Assembly: GCF_000374005.1 (NCBI RefSeq)
Contig: NZ_KB893166.1
Location: 194,558-237,602, forward strand
From: Kiloniella laminariae DSM 19542
GTDB taxonomy: Bacteria; Pseudomonadota; Alphaproteobacteria; Kiloniellales; Kiloniellaceae
Reading direction: 5' to 3'
Length of the DNA stretch: 43,045 nt
The notes beneath the pieces were generated by a model. It had not been told where the DNA came from and did not search any database. It was given only the letters and a program-made list of their open reading frames with translations. Made by a program: the position numbers and the translations under genes. Shown here piece after piece: positions 15,789-23,059 of the stretch (its first letter is position 1; every line of letters begins with the position of its first letter).

Positions 15789-17141
15789 CTATTGTGCCTT
15801 GTTCGCCAGATCGATGGCGATGTTCCGGTGCCGCTGCAGCAGCGGCTGCAGATCCAGACGGGTAATCCGACCTTCACTGACCAGCAGTTCTCCGCCCACG
15901 GCGGTATAGTTTGCCTTGACCGGATGGCAGAGTAGCAAACCAGCAACGGGGTCCAGTTCAGCCCCGGAATGATAGAGTTCATCGAGCTTGAAAGCGGCAA
16001 AATCCGCCTGATAGCCCGGAGCCAATATGCCGATATCACTCCGATTAAGAACCTTTGCCCCGCCCAGTGTCGCAATTTCGATGGCTTCCCGAACCTTCAG
16101 TCCCCGCGCGCCATGTTTGACCCGCTGCAACAGCATCGACTGACGGGCTTCAGCCAGAAGGTGGCTGGAATCATTCGATGCAGATCCGTCTACCCCCAGT
16201 CCAACCTTGACCCCGGCATCATACATTTCCCGCACTGGCGCAATGCCCGACCCCAGTCGCATATTGGAACAAGGGCAATGGGCTACCCCGGTTCCGGTAC
16301 GGGCAAACAGCGAAATTTCATCGGGGTTCAATTGAACACAATGGGCATGCCAGACATCATTGCCAACCCACCCCAACTCTTCAGCATAATCGCCCGGACG
16401 CAGACCAAATTTTTCCTGACTGTAGAGGATATCCTCGACGTTTTCGGCCAGATGTGTGTGCAATCCCACGCCATATGAACGTGCGAGCAAGGCTGATTCC
16501 CGCATCAGATCCCGGGAGACAGAAAAAGGCGAACAGGGCGCCAGGGCAATCCGGATCCGCGATCCATCAGAAGCATCATGATAGCTTTCAATCAACCGCT
16601 GGCTGTCTTTCAAAATCGCTTCTTCATTTTCCACCAGACTGTCTGGTGGAAGGCCACCATCACTTTCGCCAATCGACATGGAACCCCGGGTCGCGTGGAA
16701 CCGGATACCCATCTCCATCGCCCCCTCAATGGAATCATCCAGTCGGCTGCCATTTGGGAACAGGTAGAGATGATCGCTGGTGGTGGTACAGCCCGACAAT
16801 AACAACTCGGCGATACCGACCTGGGCAGAGACCTTGATTGCTTCTGGTGTCAGATGCGACCAGACGGGATAGAGCGACTGCAACCAGGGAAACAGCGGCT
16901 CATCCTGGGCAAAGGTCCGGGTCAGCGTCTGGTAGAGATGGTGATGCGTATTCACCAGACCGGGAAGAACGATATGGCCACTCAGATCCAGGACTGTATC
17001 AGCATCCTGCGGCAGATCATCTGAACTACCCACAGCCTTGATGACGCCATCCACAGCATAAAGAGCACCCTCTTTCAGCTCTCGCCTGTCCTGATCCATC
17101 GTTACCAGGACACGGGCGTTTTTGATCAACAGCGTTTTCAT
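15789..17141 (-). CDS. 8-oxoguanine deaminase (amidohydrolase superfamily)
   Basis: 450 aa; deaminates 8-oxoguanine to urate and ammonia. Metal ligands and active-site residues are visible: NTHHHLYQ (H66, H68), GLHTHLAE, WHAHCVQLNPDE, HCPCSNMRLGSG and GVDGSASNDSSHLL. The last segment and overall sequence match the 8-oxoguanine deaminase / hydroxydechloroatrazine-like group rather than classical guanine deaminase, which is encoded separately at 31446. Context strengthens the call, since the product is the substrate of PuuD encoded next. It follows the purine permease gene by 24 nt. Other ring-amidine substrates such as isocytosine are possible. Confidence 0.88.
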   Translation of the reverse strand: MKTLLIKNARVLVTMDQDRRELKEGALYAVDGVIKAVGSSDDLPQDADTVLDLSGHIVLPGLVNTHHHLYQTLTRTFAQDEPLFPWLQSLYPVWSHLTPEAIKVSAQVGIAELLLSGCTTTSDHLYLFPNGSRLDDSIEGAMEMGIRFHATRGSMSIGESDGGLPPDSLVENEEAILKDSQRLIESYHDASDGSRIRIALAPCSPFSVSRDLMRESALLARSYGVGLHTHLAENVEDILYSQEKFGLRPGDYAEELGWVGNDVWHAHCVQLNPDEISLFARTGTGVAHCPCSNMRLGSGIAPVREMYDAGVKVGLGVDGSASNDSSHLLAEARQSMLLQRVKHGARGLKVREAIEIATLGGAKVLNRSDIGILAPGYQADFAAFKLDELYHSGAELDPVAGLLLCHPVKANYTAVGGELLVSEGRITRLDLQPLLQRHRNIAIDLANKAQ

Positions 17142-17165
17142 ATCGTTCTTCAGCTCTTTTACTTT

Positions 17166-18488
17166 CTAGAGATCAGCTTCTCTTGGAAGGATCAGGTTAA
17201 GCAGAATTGCGAGAAAGGCAGAGGGAGCCAGACCCGAGGTTAAAAGTATCTTGGCCGTTGCTGGTAAAGTTGCCACGGCTTCCGGCACAGACTTGAGCCC
17301 AAGACCAATCCCCAGAGACACAGCAATAATCACCAGATCCCGACGTGACAGTTTGGTCATGGCCAGAAGCTTCATGCCTGCCCCGGCAATCATGCCGAAC
17401 ATAATGATGGCCGCCCCGCCCAGAACCGCGTTTGGCATGACAGAGATAACCGCGCCCAGTTTGGGAAACAGACCCGCAATAATCAGGAACACAGCACCAC
17501 AGGTTACCACATGTCGGCTCATCACACCTGTAAGTGCAACCAGCCCGACGTTTTGGCTATAGGAAGTATTCGGCATCGCCCCGAAAAGCGCTCCCAGTGC
17601 TGTCCCCAGACCATCAGCCATGGTTCCGCCTGAAATCTCGCGATCGGTGGCTTCGCGACCCGCGCCGCCTGTGGTAATTCCCGAAATATCCCCGACAGTC
17701 TCGATCGCGCTGACCACAGACATCAGCAACATCCCGATAACTGCTGCCGTGTTGATCTCGAAGCCATAGGAAAAGAGCGAAGGCAGGGCAAACCAGCCCG
17801 CAGAAGCAACCCGTCCGAAATCCACCATTCCCATGGGAATAGCAACCAGATAACCGACAATCAATCCAATCAGAATAGCCGAAGCAGAGAGAAATCCCTT
17901 GGTCAGGAACTTGACCGCCAGCGTGACCACCATCACCAGTATAGCCAGAGAGATATGGTGCAGAGCCCCAAAATCCTCAACCTTGCCTGCTCCACCAGCC
18001 GCATACTGTATACCCACCGGGATCAGGGCCAAACCGATGGACAGAACCACAATCCCTGTCACCAGCGGCGGTAGTATCCCACGCAAACGTCCGATAAAGG
18101 TCCCAAGAATAAAATGGAACACCCCGCCGATGGCAGCAGAAGCAAAAAGGGCTCCCATCCCCGCCGTTTTAACAATCGGGATCATGATCGGAATAAAAGC
18201 GAAACTGGTTCCCTGCACAATCGGCAGACGGGCGCCAACCGGACCAATGCCGATTGTCTGTAACAAGGTCGCAATACCCGCAACGAACATGGCTGTCTGG
18301 ATCAGGAAGATCTTGTCGCCCCCTGACAGACCGGCTACCCCCGCGATAATAATGGGAACGGTGACGTTCCCGGCAAACATCGCCAGAACGTGCTGTATCC
18401 CCAGCGGAATAGCTTCTTTCATTGGCGGGCAATAGTTTGGGTCTCTCAGCTGCTCGGCAGTTGCTGCCGATTTTGCTATCTCAGTCAT
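17166..18488 (-). CDS. Purine (urate/xanthine-type) permease, NCS2 family
   Basis: 440-aa inner-membrane nucleobase:cation symporter with about 14 hydrophobic segments. The family signature is present near residue 315 as QNVGLVALTG, ending in TG as in bacterial xanthine and urate carriers, not the uracil type. Also seen: IQHVLAMFAGNVTVPII at the N-terminus, GARLPIVQGTSFAFIPIM, and SAIETVGDISGITT in the substrate helix. It lies 24 nt before the 8-oxoguanine deaminase gene and after uraH on the same strand, so it likely imports urate, xanthine or 8-oxoguanine for the operon. Exact substrate is inference. Confidence 0.92.
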   Translation of the reverse strand: MTEIAKSAATAEQLRDPNYCPPMKEAIPLGIQHVLAMFAGNVTVPIIIAGVAGLSGGDKIFLIQTAMFVAGIATLLQTIGIGPVGARLPIVQGTSFAFIPIMIPIVKTAGMGALFASAAIGGVFHFILGTFIGRLRGILPPLVTGIVVLSIGLALIPVGIQYAAGGAGKVEDFGALHHISLAILVMVVTLAVKFLTKGFLSASAILIGLIVGYLVAIPMGMVDFGRVASAGWFALPSLFSYGFEINTAAVIGMLLMSVVSAIETVGDISGITTGGAGREATDREISGGTMADGLGTALGALFGAMPNTSYSQNVGLVALTGVMSRHVVTCGAVFLIIAGLFPKLGAVISVMPNAVLGGAAIIMFGMIAGAGMKLLAMTKLSRRDLVIIAVSLGIGLGLKSVPEAVATLPATAKILLTSGLAPSAFLAILLNLILPREADL

Positions 18489-18584
18489 ACTCTGTTTTCT
18501 CCCCGTTCATTTATCACACCGGGTTTTTCCGGTTTTCTTCTATGGCAGGCCTTTCTAGACCGTTTTAGGAAACTGACCGATAGA

Positions 18585-18932
18585 TCAGCTCCCCCGGTAG
18601 GTAGAATAGCCAAAGGGCGAGAGAAGCAGGGGAACATGATAATGCTGTTCGGCATCTGAAATACCGAACCGAATGGTTATCAGGTCAAGAAAAGCAGGAT
18701 CACTGAGCACAGTGCCGCCTTCTCTCAGATAATCACCAGCATGAAAATGAAGTTCATAGACCCCGGGAACAAAACTGCCCTGGTCCAGAAGGGGGCCGTC
18801 CGCCCGTCCGTCTTCATTTGTAATAATTTCCCGCAAGGGGGCTGTTTCTCCGACACGAAACAGTTCTATTTTCAGACCGGATGCGGCTATTCCCCTAGCC
18901 GTATCCAGTACATGCGTCGTCAGACACCCCAT
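18585..18932 (-). CDS. uraH: 5-hydroxyisourate hydrolase UraH, copy 1
   Basis: 115-aa transthyretin-like enzyme that hydrolyses 5-hydroxyisourate, the PuuD product, to OHCU. Hallmarks: TTHVLDTARG at the N-terminus, NEDGRADGPLL, HYHVPLLLSPFGYSTY, and the C-terminal tetrapeptide YRGS. An ATG at 18941 is also in frame. I prefer 18932 because AGGA lies 8 nt upstream and copy 2 begins at the same point (MGRLTTHV). It sits 96 nt before the permease gene and about 100 nt after lysR copy 1. The second copy at 21199 is clearly paralogous, with well over half of positions identical by eye. Confidence 0.95.
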   Translation of the reverse strand: MGCLTTHVLDTARGIAASGLKIELFRVGETAPLREIITNEDGRADGPLLDQGSFVPGVYELHFHAGDYLREGGTVLSDPAFLDLITIRFGISDAEQHYHVPLLLSPFGYSTYRGS

Positions 18933-19034
18933 AAGCCTCATCCTGCCTTTTATTATTTTTATGTGAGGCAGTATGTCGCAGTCAGATTGATCACAAAAGA
19001 AGTGATTTTAGATCACCATGATGCCAAATAGAGA

Positions 19035-19964
19035 TCAATTGTTCGCCAAATATGCTGTAAGGGCCTTGTTTGCATGGCTGGCAAAGGTTGAGGGAGCCAG
19101 AGAGAGCTCGTGAGTGTCATTCGTCAAAACCACCAGCCTGTCCCTTGGAATATCAGCATCTGACAGGTTTACATAGGCTAGAAGCCCGGCTTGTCGCTCC
19201 TGCTCGATGCCCAGAATTGTTTGGAAGGTCACATGGTGTCCCTTGCGTGCCAGATTGCGCATAAACCGCAGGGAATTGGCCTTGATAAAAGCCGCCGGTT
19301 TGCATTTTAACCGCGTCAGAGGCACTTCCAGAATCCGCGCAAGCGAGAGATTTCCGGCCGGAAGAGCCAGCGGATAGTCAAGACAGTCGGCAAAGGAACA
19401 GCTTTTTGAGCGGGTCAGTGGGTGATCAGGTGCAACGACAGCCCCTACTTTCAGCTCCCAGCTTGCAATTTCCTTGAGCGCTTCATGGTCTGGCGGGTTA
19501 AAGGTAAAACCGATATGCGCCTTTGCCGTCGAAATCAGGCGGGCCACCTTGAGTGAGCTGGTAATGGTCACCTCAAGCGTAATTCCAGGATAAAGCTTCT
19601 GAAAACTGTGGGTAAGCTGGGGCAAGATCGCATCGGCAACAGATTCTACCGAGGCCACCCGTACCACCCCTTGCTTTAGGCCACGCAGATCACCAATCTG
19701 TTCCGACAATACATCAAAATCCGTCAGAACCGAACGGGCGTGACGCAACAACAACTCACCTGCCTCTGACAGGCGAAGCCGACGCCCCACCCGCTCAAAG
19801 AACTGCAGTCCAAATTCTTCTTCAAGACCCAAGATTTGGCGGTTTACTGCCGAAGAAGCAATATTCAGTTGGCGGGCCGCCTCGCGAATGGATCCATATT
19901 CTGCAACGGCTACAAAGTATCGCAAAGCCGGAGAATAAAGAGTATGCGCGCGTTCGATTTTCAT
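19035..19964 (-). CDS. LysR-family transcriptional regulator, copy 1
   Basis: 309 aa. The N-terminal winged helix-turn-helix (about 14-70) contains FVAVAEYGSIREAARQLNIASSAVNRQILGLEEEFGLQFFER. A linker and a periplasmic-binding-protein-like effector domain follow (about 97-300: GVVRVASVESVADAILPQL ... GHHVTFQT). Its ATG (19964) has GAGGTG about 8-9 nt upstream. It is head to head with a paralogous LysR gene 176 nt away, and the NIASSAVNRQIL recognition region is the same in both. Its position upstream of uraH copy 1 and the urate arm suggests it controls that operon, perhaps with a purine intermediate as effector (inference). Confidence 0.93.
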   Translation of the reverse strand: MKIERAHTLYSPALRYFVAVAEYGSIREAARQLNIASSAVNRQILGLEEEFGLQFFERVGRRLRLSEAGELLLRHARSVLTDFDVLSEQIGDLRGLKQGVVRVASVESVADAILPQLTHSFQKLYPGITLEVTITSSLKVARLISTAKAHIGFTFNPPDHEALKEIASWELKVGAVVAPDHPLTRSKSCSFADCLDYPLALPAGNLSLARILEVPLTRLKCKPAAFIKANSLRFMRNLARKGHHVTFQTILGIEQERQAGLLAYVNLSDADIPRDRLVVLTNDTHELSLAPSTFASHANKALTAYLANN

Positions 19965-20140
19965 AGGGGAGACACCTCAGAAAACGTCGCCCGACTTATT
20001 CATTAAAACAGAGGGGCTTGAAAAGAGTACCTTTTCTTATAGCCTAAGATGCGAAAGCCTCAAGCAGAAGACCCGATAAAAAATCATGGCAAAAAACTGA
20101 GCCAGATTATGACGCCATCAGAACGAACAGGAACCCGTTT
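19965..20140. promoter_or_regulatory. Divergent promoter region between two LysR genes
   Basis: 176 nt carrying both LysR promoters. I see no clear T-N11-A dyad or good sigma-70 pair. The ribosome-binding sites are at the edges (GAGGTG for copy 1, AGGA for copy 2). Shared or cross autoregulation is expected from the layout only. Confidence 0.4.
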
Positions 20141-21061
20141 ATGCGCATAGACGATGCCTTTGTCTCAACGGCTTTCCGCTACTTCGCCGCCACGGCTGAA
20201 GCCGGTTCCATCCGGGCGGCATCACGAGAGCTGAATATTGCCTCTTCGGCAGTAAACCGCCAAATTTTGATGTTGGAAGAAGCTTTGGGAATGCCGCTGT
20301 TTGAACGCACGGGGCGAGCAATGCTGCTCACCGAAGCTGGTACTGTTCTGCTCAAACAAACCAAGACTACTCTACGTGACTATGAAGATGCCCTGGGTAT
20401 CATCAATGAACTGCGCGGCCTGCAGCGTGGTCGGGTCAGAATCGCCACCGCAGAATCCGTCTCGGTCAGCCTTCTCCCGGAAATTTTGGCTGATTTCTCC
20501 GAAAGGTATCCCTCGATAGAAATCTTTCTCACCGTCACTGTGGCCGATGCCGTGACCGAAATGGTGCGCTCCCGCGAAGCCGACCTTGGTTTTACCTATA
20601 ATCCTTCCGCCCTGGACGGCCTTGATGTCGCCTATGAAGAAAGCCTGGAAGTCGGCGCGATTGTTTCACCCGACCACCCCTTGATCAAACAGGACAAAGT
20701 TACATTACGCGATTGTATCGCACATCCTTACGCCTATCCGGCACGCGGGCTGAGCCTTCGCCTGGCTCTGGATGCCACAATGTCTGATCTGCCCAGCCCC
20801 AGAAAACCTGTGCTTGAAGCCAATTCTCTGCGGGTTATGGCGGCCATGGCACGGGAAGGACGCTGCATTGCCTTTCAGACCCGTGTCGGCATTGAACAGC
20901 ACCTCAAGGCAGGAACACTGGTTTTTCTCCCTCTGTCTGACACCAACTTGCCGAGGGATCGCCTGATGTTGGTCAGACAATCCACCCGTGCGCCTTCACC
21001 CGCAACCCAGATTTTTGAAAAACATGTGGTTGAACACCTGAAGACTCATCCACTTAATTGA
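20141..21061 (+). CDS. LysR-family transcriptional regulator, copy 2
   Basis: 306 aa. The helix-turn-helix at the N-terminus (FRYFAATAEAGSIRAASRELNIASSAVNRQILMLEEALGMPLFER) is almost superimposable on copy 1. The effector domain begins near residue 95 (GRVRIATAESVSVSLLPEIL) and includes EANSLRVMAAMAREGRCIAFQTRVGIEQ. Copy 1 has the matching KANSLRFMRNLARKGHHVTFQTILGIEQ. AGGA lies 8 nt before the ATG. It is followed by uraH copy 2 and xdhABC, so it probably governs the plus-strand arm. The two regulators are diverged paralogues and may recognise related operators and related purine effectors. Confidence 0.93.
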   Translation: MRIDDAFVSTAFRYFAATAEAGSIRAASRELNIASSAVNRQILMLEEALGMPLFERTGRAMLLTEAGTVLLKQTKTTLRDYEDALGIINELRGLQRGRVRIATAESVSVSLLPEILADFSERYPSIEIFLTVTVADAVTEMVRSREADLGFTYNPSALDGLDVAYEESLEVGAIVSPDHPLIKQDKVTLRDCIAHPYAYPARGLSLRLALDATMSDLPSPRKPVLEANSLRVMAAMAREGRCIAFQTRVGIEQHLKAGTLVFLPLSDTNLPRDRLMLVRQSTRAPSPATQIFEKHVVEHLKTHPLN

Positions 21062-21145
21062 TGCTTTTTTTAGACCTCTGATATCTAAACTTTGTTCTTT
21101 TTAGAGCCATAGATGCCTGTCATACTATTTTCAAAATAAACAATT

Positions 21146-21179
21146 AGGACTGTCTTCGTTCACAGGAGAACAGTCCTGT
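21146..21179 (+). promoter_or_regulatory. CTGT/ACAG half-site cluster upstream of uraH copy 2
   Basis: AGGACTGT (21146-21153) and ACAGTCCT (21170-21177) form a perfect 8-bp inverted repeat with a 16-nt loop. Inside and around it lie four half-sites: CTGT (21150), ACAG (21162), ACAG (21170) and CTGT (21176). It sits 20-50 nt upstream of the uraH start, in or just before the leader. It could be a LysR operator or a leader hairpin; the sequence does not decide. Confidence 0.45.
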
Positions 21180-21198
21180 CTAGGGGAGTACTGGTCGC

Positions 21199-21552
21199 AT
21201 GGGGCGACTTACAACACATGTCCTGAATACCGCCAAAGGTGTCCCTGCCAAAGGCTTGGCCATTGAACTCTGGCGGGTAAAGGACGGCAGCTTCTCATTG
21301 ATAAAGTCTGTCATCACCAACGATGATGGACGGGTTGATGGCCCCTTGCTCGAAAACAGCCAGCTTGAACGCGGGCAATATGAGTTGCGCTTTATGGCTG
21401 GCGATTATCTTCGTGCTGAAAGCAAGGCCCTGCCGGATCCACTTTTTCTGGATATTATTCCCATTCGTTTCGGGATTGCGGATACCACCTCCCACTATCA
21501 TGTGCCTCTGTTGATTTCGCCTTATGGCTATTCGACCTACCGCGGGAGTTAA
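21199..21552 (+). CDS. uraH: 5-hydroxyisourate hydrolase UraH, copy 2
   Basis: 117 aa with the full family signature: [46 protein letters not shown] and terminal YRGS. It catalyses the same reaction as copy 1. AGGGGAG precedes the ATG by about 10 nt. The stop is one base before the xdhA start, so it is the first gene of the xanthine dehydrogenase operon even though its substrate is made two steps after xanthine. All residues expected for activity are kept, so there is no sign of decay. Both uraH copies sit just downstream of a lysR copy, suggesting duplication of a lysR-uraH unit. Confidence 0.95.
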   Translation: MGRLTTHVLNTAKGVPAKGLAIELWRVKDGSFSLIKSVITNDDGRVDGPLLENSQLERGQYELRFMAGDYLRAESKALPDPLFLDIIPIRFGIADTTSHYHVPLLISPYGYSTYRGS

Positions 21553-21553
21553 G

Positions 21554-23056
21554 ATGACAATGCGTCAGAGCATCAGGTTTGTCAGAGACGGAAAAGCGGT
21601 TGAACTGACGGACATCGGACCGAATGATACCCTGCTTGATTATCTGCGACTGACAGAGGAATCCCGCGGCACCAAAGAAGGCTGTGCCGAAGGGGACTGT
21701 GGCGCCTGTAGCGTTGCTGTTGGCGCGATCAATAAAAACGGTCAGCTGGAATATCAGGCAGTGAACAGCTGTATCCAGCTGCTCGGCATGCTTGACGGCA
21801 AGGAAATCATAACCGTTGATGACCTGTCTCGCGGACAGGAGGCTCTGCATCCCGTACAAGACGCCATGGTACGTCATCACGGCTCACAATGCGGCTTTTG
21901 TACCCCCGGCATCGTCATGTCGCTCTTTACCCTCTATCACAAGGGGATTAAGGCTGATCGGCAGGCAATCAACAACCAGCTCGCAGGTAACCTCTGTCGC
22001 TGTACCGGATACCGGCCAATCATTGATGCTGCCCTTGAAAGCTGTAACGGTTCGCTTGATGATCGTTTTGTTCAGGCCTATGCAGCAACAACCGAGACTT
22101 TGAACAAACTTGATGACGGACAAGATGTTTTTCTTGGTACTCCCGAACGGTTTTTTGCCGCCCCGGCCTCGATAGCCTCTCTGGCCAAACTCTACAGTCA
22201 GCATCCCGATGCCATTGTTGTTGCAGGTGCAACCGATGTCGGCCTCTGGATAACCAAGCAGCTGCGGGACCTGCCCAAAATCATTCACCTTGGCCGGGTA
22301 GAAGGCCTCGACAGGGTCGAAGATAACGGGGCTGAACTTCTCATTGGCGCTGGCGCAACCTATGCCCAGGCAGAGGATGCACTTGCAACAATTGATCCGG
22401 ATATTGCCGAGGTCGTCCGGCGCATCGGCTCCAGCCAGGTGCGTGCTTCAGGCACCATCGGGGGCAACATCGCCAACGGCTCTCCCATTGGCGACAGTCC
22501 GCCCCTCCTGATCGCACTTGATGCCAGACTTGGCCTTGAAAAAGCGGACAGCAAACGGGAAATCAGACTGGAAGACTTCTTCATCGACTACGGCAAACAG
22601 GATCGCCAACCGGGTGAGTTTGTCAGCTATGTTAAAGTCCCCAAACTTGCCAAGAACCAGTTTCTGCGCAGTTACAAAATTTCCAAACGGTTTGATCAGG
22701 ATATCTCGGCGCTGCTGGCCGCCTTTCGCCTGACAGTTGAGCACAACAGAATAACCGAAGCTCGCATCGCGTTCGGGGGTATGGCTGCCACACCCAAGCG
22801 GGCGGCTAAAACCGAAAAAATTCTGGTTGGACTGGATCTTGCCGATCAAAGCGGCTGGACCAAAGCAGCCGAAACTCTGGAACAGGATTACCAGCCCATT
22901 TCAGACATGCGGGCGAGCAAGGAGTACCGGAATGATGTCGCCAAAGGGCTCTTGCTCAAGGCTCTTCATGAAATATCTCACGCCGTTTCAGACACAGCCA
23001 GCCCAGAAACCCGGGTAATCGGACAGAGAAATAACAGTTTGAGAGAGGCGGTTTAA
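21554..23056 (+). CDS. xdhA: Xanthine dehydrogenase small subunit XdhA (2Fe-2S and FAD)
   Basis: 500 aa. The plant-type 2Fe-2S domain has C44, C49, C52 (GTKEGCAEGDCGACSV) and C73. The second cluster domain has C113, C116 (HGSQCGFCTPG) and C148, C150 (NLCRCTGYRP). A CO-dehydrogenase-flavoprotein-like FAD domain begins around residue 190 and includes VVAGATDVGLW and IRASGTIGGNIANGSPIGD-like residues (RASGTIGGNIANGSP). The start is the ATG at 21554 with GGGAG 5 nt upstream, one base after uraH; an ATG at 21560 is an alternative. It passes electrons from the XdhB molybdenum site to NAD+. xdhB follows 3 nt later. Confidence 0.95.
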   Translation: MTMRQSIRFVRDGKAVELTDIGPNDTLLDYLRLTEESRGTKEGCAEGDCGACSVAVGAINKNGQLEYQAVNSCIQLLGMLDGKEIITVDDLSRGQEALHPVQDAMVRHHGSQCGFCTPGIVMSLFTLYHKGIKADRQAINNQLAGNLCRCTGYRPIIDAALESCNGSLDDRFVQAYAATTETLNKLDDGQDVFLGTPERFFAAPASIASLAKLYSQHPDAIVVAGATDVGLWITKQLRDLPKIIHLGRVEGLDRVEDNGAELLIGAGATYAQAEDALATIDPDIAEVVRRIGSSQVRASGTIGGNIANGSPIGDSPPLLIALDARLGLEKADSKREIRLEDFFIDYGKQDRQPGEFVSYVKVPKLAKNQFLRSYKISKRFDQDISALLAAFRLTVEHNRITEARIAFGGMAATPKRAAKTEKILVGLDLADQSGWTKAAETLEQDYQPISDMRASKEYRNDVAKGLLLKALHEISHAVSDTASPETRVIGQRNNSLREAV

Positions 23057-23059
23057 GCT

